Source: Candidatus Omnitrophota bacterium
Lineage (GTDB): Bacteria; Omnitrophota; Gorgyraeia; 2-02-FULL-51-18
DNA: 7,913 nt
Direction of reading: 5' to 3'
Assembly: GCA_023247955.1 (NCBI GenBank)
Contig: JAHFFL010000046.1
Span: 1 to 7,913, forward strand
The first letter of the stretch is position 1; every line of letters starts with the position of its first letter. The position numbers and the translations under genes were made by a program. Of this stretch, positions 1-4,852 are shown in pieces. The notes under the pieces are model-generated. The model was not told where the DNA came from. It ran no database searches and saw only the letters and a program-made list of their open reading frames with translations.

Positions 1-242
1 GCTGTCTCTGCCCAGGTCCCACCGAGACACCTTTTTTCGGCAAAGATTTTTCCCCCTCGAAAATAATGCGAAAAGTCATGATGGATCCGCGCCGCGTCGC
101 AGAGTGCGGACTGCGCGCGCTTAAAGACGGGAAACCGCTGTCGATCGCCGGTTTTCCGAACCGTACCGCCCAGTTTTTTGGGCGCTTTCTTCCGAGAAAA
201 TTCGTCGCCCGTGCAGCCCACCGGATGGTAAGATCACACTAG
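1..242 (+). CDS. Short-chain dehydrogenase/reductase (SDR), C-terminal part only
   Basis: This is the 3' end of a gene that starts before the window. The reading frame begins at base 3, gives 79 codons and stops at TAG 240-242. Near its beginning it carries CPGPTETPFFG, which fits the PGPT-x-T-x-F segment that follows the catalytic YxxxK in classical SDR oxidoreductases and contacts the nicotinamide. Then come 'MMDPRRVAECGLRALKDGK', a substrate-loop and final-helix pattern (M-x-P-x-x-VA...AL-x-x-GK), and a basic tail (LPRKFVARAAHRM) common in the DltE/YqjQ-like subgroup. The Rossmann fold, glycine motif and catalytic Tyr/Lys lie outside the window, so substrate and cofactor cannot be judged. 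The Shine-Dalgarno sequence of the next gene overlaps the stop codon, suggesting the two are co-transcribed. The SDR assignment is fairly secure; a precise function is not possible. Confidence 0.8.
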   Translation, partial: CLCPGPTETPFFGKDFSPSKIMRKVMMDPRRVAECGLRALKDGKPLSIAGFPNRTAQFFGRFLPRKFVARAAHRMVRSH

Positions 243-255
243 AGGATGCCGTAAA

Positions 256-888
256 GTGCTGCAAAAACCAAAATCGATACACCGGATTGAAGAACACATG
301 GAAGGCCTACTCCCCGGTTCTTTCAGGTACAAGGTGCTCGACGCCGCCATAGGGTTTAAAAGCTCCTGGATAGAGCTCGGCCAATACCTTTTTACCGCTT
401 ATAAAGACAAACTATACAGGGAATGGGGCTATTTGACTTTTGAGGCGTACTGTGCGAAAGAGATAGGAGTGCGTCAGGCCACCGCGATGAAACTTTTAAA
501 ATCCTATTCTTTTTTAGAACGTGAGGAGCCCAGTTTTTTGAAACGCGAAGCGTTCGAAGAAAGGAAACCGAGCCGCATCCCCAGTTATGAGTCCGTGAAT
601 GCGCTGCGGCTCGTGAAGGACAAGGAGGACCTGTCCCCCAAAGATTACCAGATGTTGCGCGAAGAGGTCCTTGACCACGCCACCGAAGATTCTGAAGTCC
701 GAAAAAAAATCCGTTACGTCTTAAAAAGCGGCGCCAAAAAGGAAAGCCCTGATAGCGAAGAAGAAAGGCGGCTCGCGGTCAAAGGGCTCGTAGCCCAGCT
801 CGGGAGGATCAAAAACCAGATGACCCAGCTGGCGCTGCCGGACAAAGCGATCCGGAAGATGGAGGAAATCCTTGAGATCCTCCGTTAA
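256..888 (+). CDS. Conserved-looking hypothetical protein, possible helix-turn-helix
   Basis: I do not recognise this 210-residue protein. It starts at GTG 256 with AGAGGA (241-246) nine bases upstream. No signal peptide or membrane segment is visible, so it is probably cytoplasmic. Residues about 35-90 hold an aromatic-rich segment (SSWIELGQYL, REWGYLTFEAYCAKEIGV) followed by RQATAMKLLKSYSFL, which looks like a helix-turn-helix in which a 'GVRQATA' turn leads into a recognition helix. The middle (about 105-160) is charged. The C-terminus (about 165-210) is predicted to be helical and possibly coiled-coil (RRLAVKGLVAQLGRIKNQM...KAIRKMEEILEIL). Its 3' end overlaps the next gene by 17 bases, so translation is probably coupled. 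A DNA-binding or regulatory role is only a guess from the putative helix-turn-helix. Confidence 0.75.
   Translation: MLQKPKSIHRIEEHMEGLLPGSFRYKVLDAAIGFKSSWIELGQYLFTAYKDKLYREWGYLTFEAYCAKEIGVRQATAMKLLKSYSFLEREEPSFLKREAFEERKPSRIPSYESVNALRLVKDKEDLSPKDYQMLREEVLDHATEDSEVRKKIRYVLKSGAKKESPDSEEERRLAVKGLVAQLGRIKNQMTQLALPDKAIRKMEEILEILR
861..865 (+). promoter_or_regulatory. Shine-Dalgarno fixing a TTG start inside the upstream gene
   Basis: GGAGG lies six bases before TTG 872, all within the end of the preceding coding region. It supports the unusual TTG start and the 17-base overlap. No other start codon in that frame has comparable support. Confidence 0.6.
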
Positions 889-1243
889 ATATTTCACGCC
901 TGAGGAGGCGAACCAGACTCTGCCCTTGGTGAAGCGTATTGTGCTCGATATTTTAAAAATCGGCAAAGAGATACGCAGCGTCTCCATAGGAAAGACGCCC
1001 GATCCCGGGACAGAATCCGAGCTCAACCGGCTCATGGACCAGCTCGACGAACTTTTTGAAGAGCTGGAATCGCTCGGTTGTTCTTACAAGGACTGGAATT
1101 TTTCAGAGGGTCTTGTCGATTTTCCGGCTGTCGTGAACGGCAAAGAAGCATTTCTCTGCTGGAGAAGCGATGAGCCGACGGTGAGCTACTACCATGATCT
1201 GGAGTCGGGATTTGCCGGGAGAAAACTGATAAAGGAGGGGTGA
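872..1243 (+). CDS. DUF2203 family protein
   Basis: A 123-residue protein matching the DUF2203 pattern from memory. The N-terminus is KYFTPEEANQTLPLVKRIV (family: YFTxEEANxxLPxL), followed by a charged helical hairpin (about residues 25-68). The C-terminal core has the signature KDWNFSEGLVDFPA, then GKEAFLCWRSDEP, then the ending SYYHDLESGFAGRKLI. In the family this reads roughly VKD...GLVDFPA...VxLCWxxGEPxVxxWHxxxxGFAGRxPI, so all conserved blocks are present and the length is normal. Function is not established for the family. It is soluble, with no signal peptide. It begins at TTG 872 overlapping the upstream gene, and its TGA stop overlaps the ribosome-binding region of the next gene, placing it firmly inside an operon. 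Confidence 0.85.
   Translation: MRSSVKYFTPEEANQTLPLVKRIVLDILKIGKEIRSVSIGKTPDPGTESELNRLMDQLDELFEELESLGCSYKDWNFSEGLVDFPAVVNGKEAFLCWRSDEPTVSYYHDLESGFAGRKLIKEG
1231..1239 (+). promoter_or_regulatory. Shine-Dalgarno deciding the yceI-like start
   Basis: AAAGGAGGG is a near-perfect anti-16S match. It ends six bases before ATG 1246. The in-frame GTG at 1240 directly abuts the same motif and is too close to be used, so ATG 1246 is the likely start. Confidence 0.65.
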
Positions 1244-1245
1244 AG

Positions 1246-1815
1246 ATGACGACGATCCAAAAAAAGACGTTTGCTTTGTTGTTTGGGCTTTTACTGCTGT
1301 CAGGCCATGCTCTCGCGGCGACCTATGAGATTGACCCCGCGCACTCGAGCGTATCCTTCAAAATAAGACACCTTGTTGGGAATGTGCGCGGCGGTTTTGA
1401 CAAGTTTTCGGGCACGATAGAGTACGATCCCAGTAGCGAGGCTGCGTCCTCGCTCAAGGTCTCCATCGATGCGGCGAGCATCAACACCGGGAACGAGGGC
1501 AGGGACAAGCATTTAAAGAGTCCCGATTTTTTTGACACCGAAAAATTCTCCGAGATCGCTTTTGTTTCCAAAAAGGTGGACCCGGAGAAAAAGAAACTCA
1601 CCGGCGACCTGACACTGCACGGCGTGACCAAGGAAGTCGAGATCGACTATACGGTCGGCGGAATCGCGCAGGATCCCAAGGGAAAAACGCATCTCGGCGG
1701 GTCGGGGCAGGTGACGCTCAACCGCAGCGACTTCGGGATCGCTTATGACCCTTCGGGTGCAATGATCGGACGCGACGTCAAGGTAGAACTCGAAATCGAA
1801 GCGCTGGCCCAATAA
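1246..1815 (+). CDS. YceI-family periplasmic lipid-binding protein
   Basis: From ATG 1246 the product is 189 residues. Residues 1-24 form a classical signal peptide: basic start (TTIQKK), hydrophobic core (FALLFGLLLLSG) and an ALA cleavage site before ATYEID. The mature protein begins TYEIDPAHSSVSFKIRHL, the hallmark of the YceI family. It continues with GGFDKFSGTIEYDP, SIDAASINTGNEGRDKHLKSPDFFD, the FVSKKV strand, LTGDLTLHGVTKEV and LNRSDFGI. All are typical YceI strands of the lipocalin-like beta barrel that binds polyisoprenoids or other amphiphiles in the periplasm. Length is normal for the family. It is the last gene of the plus-strand cluster and is followed 12 bases later by a strong terminator. 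The real ligand is unknown, and YceI members have been linked loosely to isoprenoid quinone transport or stress. Confidence 0.9.
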   Translation: MTTIQKKTFALLFGLLLLSGHALAATYEIDPAHSSVSFKIRHLVGNVRGGFDKFSGTIEYDPSSEAASSLKVSIDAASINTGNEGRDKHLKSPDFFDTEKFSEIAFVSKKVDPEKKKLTGDLTLHGVTKEVEIDYTVGGIAQDPKGKTHLGGSGQVTLNRSDFGIAYDPSGAMIGRDVKVELEIEALAQ

Positions 1816-1827
1816 AATCCAATAAAA

Positions 1828-1858
1828 AACCCCGCCCGTGAATTTCGAGGGCGGGGTT
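1828..1858. terminator. Bidirectional intrinsic terminator between convergent genes
   Basis: A perfect 10-bp GC-rich stem (AACCCCGCCC 1828-1837 with GGGCGGGGTT 1849-1858) closes an 11-base loop. On the plus strand it is followed by TTAATTTTT. On the minus strand it is followed by TTTTTTATT. It can therefore end both the yceI-like operon and the convergent SWIB gene. Confidence 0.9.
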
Positions 1859-1872
1859 AATTTTTCCGAAGC

Positions 1873-2127
1873 TTAGGACAGGTGCTTCGAAACGAGCTTG
1901 GTCATCTCGAACATCGATACTTGAGACTTGCCGAAAATCGGCTTCAAGTTCGCGTCCGCGTTGATATTTCTCCGATTCTTCTTGTCCTGAAGATCATTCC
2001 TCTTGATGTAGTTCCAAAGTTTCTTTACGACTTCCGTGCGGGGAATTGCTTTGGTCCCTACCACTTTGCCGAGCGCTTCGCTCGGTTGTAAAGGCTTCAT
2101 GAACGCCGTGTTTACTTTTTTTGCCAC
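1873..2127 (-). CDS. Small SWIB/MDM2-domain protein
   Basis: An 84-residue basic protein beginning with GTG at 2127 (complement) and preceded by AAAGGGG six bases upstream. Almost the whole length is one SWIB domain: MKPLQPSEALGKVVGTKAIPRTEVVKKLWNYIKRNDLQDKKNRRNINADANLKPIFG, then a final helix (FEMTKLVSKHL). The 'PRTEVVKKLWNYIKRNDLQD' helix and the 'I-x-x-D-x-x-L-x-x-IFG' segment are the defining blocks of the SWIB fold known from eukaryotic SWI/SNF BAF60 proteins. In bacteria the domain is known mainly from Chlamydiae and related lineages, alone or fused to topoisomerase I. It has a basic N-terminus (MAKKVNTAFMK). A chromatin- or nucleoid-associated role is usually suggested but is not shown here. 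It is monocistronic, divergent from hemW and convergent with the yceI-like gene. Confidence 0.9.
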   Translation of the reverse strand: MAKKVNTAFMKPLQPSEALGKVVGTKAIPRTEVVKKLWNYIKRNDLQDKKNRRNINADANLKPIFGKSQVSMFEMTKLVSKHLS

Positions 2128-2251
2128 TGGGTACCCCTTTCGTTAAAAGACTGAGTTGCTTCCAAACGTGACGACAGACCCCATATTTCTATCATAAAAC
2201 AGGATAAAAAGAAAGAATTTTACTGGACGGCCCGCCGTGTATAATTTCCCT
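2128..2251. promoter_or_regulatory. Divergent intergenic region, SWIB gene (-) and hemW (+)
   Basis: This AT-rich spacer must hold both start signals. On the minus strand a TATGAT hexamer (complement of 2191-2196) could be the -10 box for the SWIB gene, leaving a leader of roughly 55 bases, but no convincing -35 is visible. On the plus strand the hemW box is described separately. I see no operator-like palindrome of useful length. Confidence 0.35.
2218..2245 (+). promoter_or_regulatory. Probable hemW promoter giving a leaderless mRNA
   Basis: A perfect TATAAT (2240-2245) sits six bases before ATG 2252. A weak -35 (TTTTAC at 2218-2223 or TTTACT one base on) lies 15-16 bases upstream. A start site 6-8 bases after the -10 would fall on the ATG itself or next to it. 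No Shine-Dalgarno sequence precedes the ATG, which fits leaderless initiation. Confidence 0.35.
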
Positions 2252-3370
2252 ATGACAGGCCTTTATATTCATGTCCCTTTTTGCGCGAGGAAGTGCCACT
2301 ATTGTAATTTTGTGATTAGCACTTCAAATTCGCCGGAAGACCACCGGGAATTTCTTGCTGCACTTGCGAAAGAGATGGCGTGGATTGCTCCGCGATTCCG
2401 CGGCAAGTTGTTTGACACGCTGTATCTGGGCGGTGGCACGCCCTCGAAGCTCACAGCGCCGGATACCGAGAGACTTTTTAGTTTGGCGCGCAAAAACTTC
2501 CGGTTTAGGGAAGACGCGGAGGTCACGCTCGAGGCCAATCCCGGAGATATCGACCGTGAGAGGGCAAGTCACACCCGTGCGCTTGGCGTGAATCGTGTGA
2601 GTTTGGGCGCGCAATCTTTTCAGGAGCGCGCGCTTGTGGACATCAACCGTTCCCATGGCGTCCGGGATATCGTGGAATCCTTTTCGGCGCTCCGGGAGGC
2701 GGGACTAGGTAATATCAGCATGGATCTCATTCTTTCTTTGCCGGGCCAGACGCTCGGCGACGCCAAGGATTCGCTGGAAGCGCTTCTGCGATTGGGGCCT
2801 GAGCATATGTCGTTGTATGAACTCGTGGTCGAGGAAAAAACGGTTTTTGGACATTTGCACAGGCAAGACAAACTGAATTTGCCGGATGAGCAGTCCCAGG
2901 TGGAAATTTTATCGCTGGCGAGACGAACGCTTAAAAAATCCGGGTACCGGCATTATGAGCTTTTGAGTTATGCGAAACCGGGATTTGAGTCGAGGCACAA
3001 CCGGATTTACTGGGACAATGGGGAGTACCTGGGTCTGGGACCGGCCGCCTTTTCTTATCTCGACGGCCGGCGGTACCGAAATTCACGCAGTGTGGAGGAG
3101 TATCTGGACAAGGTCCGCAGAGGCGACTGGACGGCTTGCGAGGAAGAGACGCTGACCGGCGAGAAAAAAGAAGTCGAGTCGCTTCTCTTAGCACTTCGCC
3201 TGGACGAGGGCGCCGATACGCGGCGATTCGGGCCGCTGGTTGCCCGTTTGGCGGAGCCCCTGCGGAATTTAAAGGAAAAAGGACTGCTCGATCTCGGCCG
3301 CGAGCGTCTGCGACTCACCCCGCGCGGCCAGCTTTTCGCTGAAACTGTGTTCATGGAGTTGTCTACATAG
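2252..3370 (+). CDS. hemW: HemW-like radical SAM protein (haem chaperone, formerly called coproporphyrinogen oxidase-like)
   Basis: A 372-residue protein from ATG 2252. An upstream in-frame GTG at 2237 would add only five residues and overlaps the TATAAT box. The radical SAM cluster motif is C11-x3-C15-x2-C18 (PFCARKCHYCNF). The residue two after the last Cys is Phe, not the fourth Cys of true HemN, so HemW is the better call. Further family blocks are LYLGGGTPSKL, TLEANPGDID, GVNRVSLGAQSFQ, GLGNISMDLILSLPGQT, HMSLYELVVEEKT and HNRIYWDNGEYLGLGPAAFS. A C-terminal winged-helix-like domain ends LRLTPRGQLFAETVFMEL. Length and order are normal. HemW proteins bind a 4Fe-4S cluster and SAM and are thought to deliver haem to respiratory enzymes rather than oxidise coproporphyrinogen. 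The gene stands alone, with no other haem gene in the window. Confidence 0.92.
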   Translation: MTGLYIHVPFCARKCHYCNFVISTSNSPEDHREFLAALAKEMAWIAPRFRGKLFDTLYLGGGTPSKLTAPDTERLFSLARKNFRFREDAEVTLEANPGDIDRERASHTRALGVNRVSLGAQSFQERALVDINRSHGVRDIVESFSALREAGLGNISMDLILSLPGQTLGDAKDSLEALLRLGPEHMSLYELVVEEKTVFGHLHRQDKLNLPDEQSQVEILSLARRTLKKSGYRHYELLSYAKPGFESRHNRIYWDNGEYLGLGPAAFSYLDGRRYRNSRSVEEYLDKVRRGDWTACEEETLTGEKKEVESLLLALRLDEGADTRRFGPLVARLAEPLRNLKEKGLLDLGRERLRLTPRGQLFAETVFMELST

Positions 3371-3642
3371 ACCCGTACATTCCGCTCGGCAGTCCCCGGG
3401 GAGGCCGAAGATTTGTTCTTCTCGGCAGCTAGCGGAGGCGAGCACCATGGATCATGAGTTTCTTTTAAACACCGCACAGCCGGAGCTCGCAGCGAAGGCG
3501 CGACTCGGAGGGGCGCGCCGAGCGGTGCCGAGAAGAACAAATCTAAGGCCGAGACCACAGGATCTGAAAGCAAAGAAACAAGTCTCAAGCTCTATACGCT
3601 GCTTTTTTGTGATAGAATTGCAAAACAAGGACAAGATATAAA
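3371..3642. other. Structured intergenic region between hemW and the agu operon
   Basis: This 272-base stretch holds no gene I trust. Just after hemW is an imperfect hairpin built on the palindrome TCCCCGGGGA (3393-3402) flanked by CGGC/GCCG. It could end hemW transcription, though it lacks a clear T-run. Next comes the long inverted repeat listed separately. The last 90 bases are plain AT-richer DNA with a possible -10 (TAGAAT 3613-3618) but no good -35. AAGGA (3627-3631) is the likely ribosome-binding site for the TPR gene. An open frame of 64 codons (3447-3641) has GGAGG eight bases before its ATG, but its product resembles no family I know. Confidence 0.5.
3410..3543. repeat. Long inverted repeat with 18-bp perfect arms, possible MITE-like element
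   Basis: The arm GATTTGTTCTTCTCGGCA (3410-3427) is the exact reverse complement of 3526-3543. The pairing resumes outward with GGCC 3403-3406 / GGCC 3547-3550 after a small internal loop, giving 23 of 25 paired positions. The enclosed 98 bases are GC-rich and include a GGAGG-ATG pair (3434-3449). A second 9-bp pairing (CCGCTCGGC 3382-3390 with GCCGAGCGG 3517-3525) competes with it. It could be a small non-autonomous mobile element, a structured RNA or a processing site. The sequence alone does not decide. Confidence 0.6.
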
Positions 3643-3966
3643 ATGGCGGATGAGGTGAAGGTCGCGTATGAGAAGGCGATTGATTTGTTCGGGCACGGGA
3701 GGCTTGAAGAGGCCGTGGCCGCGCTTCTTGCGCTGATCAAAAGCCGCTCCGATTTCGCGGACGCGTACGAATCGCTCGGCATGATTTACTACAAGCTTGG
3801 GCGTCTGGACGACGCGATCGAGTGGATGGCTCGGCTAGCCGCGCTTAAGCCCGATTACGCGATGGCGCACACGAACCTCTCGGTGTTTTATATGAAAAAG
3901 GGAATGAAAGAGAAAGCTGAAGAAGAAAAGGCGAAAGCAACCGTGCTGAATTTCTCACGCAAATGA
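3643..3966 (+). CDS. Small TPR-repeat protein
   Basis: A 107-residue soluble protein made of three tandem tetratricopeptide repeats: about residues 5-38 (AYEKAIDLFGHGRLEEAVAAL), 39-72 (AYESLGMIYYKLGRLDDAIEWM) and 73-106 (AHTNLSVFYMKKGMKEKAEEE). Repeat 2 fits the TPR consensus best, with G, Y, G and A at the expected spacing and a terminal P. Repeat 3 is highly charged and ends in a basic tail. No signal peptide is seen. TPR modules bind other proteins, and nothing here identifies a partner. Its TGA overlaps the ATG of aguB (ATGA), so the two are translationally coupled. The TPR protein may therefore act with, or simply be co-expressed with, the agmatine enzymes. AAGGA lies 11 bases before the ATG. 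Confidence 0.85.
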   Translation: MADEVKVAYEKAIDLFGHGRLEEAVAALLALIKSRSDFADAYESLGMIYYKLGRLDDAIEWMARLAALKPDYAMAHTNLSVFYMKKGMKEKAEEEKAKATVLNFSRK

Positions 3967-4850
3967 AAAAAAGAAAATCCTCGCAGTCCGTGCGAATCGC
4001 TCTTATCCAAATGAGCTGCGGTCCCGACGCCTCGGCCAATCTGCGGAAGGCCATGGCGCTTGTGAAAAAGGCCGCCGCGCGCGGCGCCCGCATCATTTCA
4101 CTGCAGGAGCTTTTCCGCACCGAGTATTTTTGTAAGACCGAAGACGCGAAGCATTTTGATTTGGCCGAGACGATCCCGGGCCCCAGCACGGACCTTTTAT
4201 CTCAGCTCGCAAAATCTGAAAACACGGTGGTTATCGCGCCGCTTTTTGAGAAGCGCGCCAAAGGGATCTACCACAACACCGCCGTCGTGATCGACGCGGA
4301 CGGAAAAATGCTGGGGAAATACCGCAAGGTGCACATCCCCGACGATCCGGGTTTTTATGAGAAATTTTATTTCGTGCCTGGAGACCTCGGTTTTAAATCG
4401 TTTAAGACGCGCTATGCGACGATAGGGGTGCTTGTGTGCTGGGACCAGTGGTTTCCCGAGGCCGCGCGGCTGGCCGCTTTAAACGGCGCCGAAATCCTTT
4501 TTTATCCGACGACCATCGGCTGGAAGCATGATCGCCAAAAAGAGGCGGAGAGCTACCGTGACGCGTGGGAGACCGTGCAGCGCGGGCATGCGATCGCCAG
4601 CGGCGTCTTTGTGGCGGCCGCCAACCGCGTTGGCCGCGAAGGCGGATTCGATTACTGGGGAAATTCTTTTGTTGCGGGCCCCTTTGGCGATGTCCTGCAC
4701 CGCGCGAGCACCAGAAAAGAAGAGATCCTGATTGCTGACTGCAATCTTTCGCAAATCGAAAAAACCCGCCGTGAGTGGCCTTTTTTACGCGATCGCCGCA
4801 TTGATGCTTATGGTGCGATCACTTCCCGTTTTATCCAGAAAAAATCCTAA
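3963..4850 (+). CDS. aguB: N-carbamoylputrescine amidase
   Basis: A 295-residue nitrilase-superfamily enzyme. It hydrolyses N-carbamoylputrescine to putrescine, CO2 and ammonia, the last step of the agmatine route. The catalytic triad is visible: E49 in SLQELF, K122 in KYRKVHIPDDPGFYEKFYF and C159 in VLVCWDQWFPEAARL. The 'HIPDDPGFYEKFYF' and 'CWDQWFPEAAR' blocks separate this subgroup from generic nitrilases, as do 'PTTIGWK' and 'DAWETVQRGHAIASGVFVAAANRVG'. Length is normal for the family, and a short basic N-terminus (MKKRKSSQS) precedes the usual RIALIQM. The start overlaps the TPR stop by four bases (ATGA), and the stop is two bases before the aguA start. The pairing with agmatine deiminase makes the assignment strong. 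No arginine decarboxylase is in the window, so the source of agmatine is not seen. Confidence 0.93.
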   Translation: MKKRKSSQSVRIALIQMSCGPDASANLRKAMALVKKAAARGARIISLQELFRTEYFCKTEDAKHFDLAETIPGPSTDLLSQLAKSENTVVIAPLFEKRAKGIYHNTAVVIDADGKMLGKYRKVHIPDDPGFYEKFYFVPGDLGFKSFKTRYATIGVLVCWDQWFPEAARLAALNGAEILFYPTTIGWKHDRQKEAESYRDAWETVQRGHAIASGVFVAAANRVGREGGFDYWGNSFVAGPFGDVLHRASTRKEEILIADCNLSQIEKTRREWPFLRDRRIDAYGAITSRFIQKKS

Positions 4851-4852
4851 AA

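Noticed and set aside
721..1035. Minus-strand ORF opposite the hypothetical and DUF2203 genes
   Set aside because: It lies wholly over two supported plus-strand genes, with no ribosome-binding site or recognisable domain.
1240..1245. GTG 1240 as the start of the yceI-like gene
   Set aside because: It directly follows the Shine-Dalgarno motif with no room for spacing. ATG 1246 has ideal spacing.
2237..2251. GTG 2237 as the hemW start
   Set aside because: It adds only MYNFP before the family's usual N-terminus, has no ribosome-binding site and overlaps the TATAAT box.
2252..3370. True HemN, oxygen-independent coproporphyrinogen III oxidase
   Set aside because: HemN has CxxxCxxCxC. This protein has Phe where the fourth Cys should be and matches HemW in length and C-terminal blocks.
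3447..3641. 64-codon plus-strand ORF with GGAGG eight bases before its ATG
   Set aside because: It begins inside the loop of the inverted repeat and crosses its right arm. The product is low in conserved-looking features, and the last third overlaps the likely promoter region of the TPR gene. Kept only as a note in the intergenic entry.
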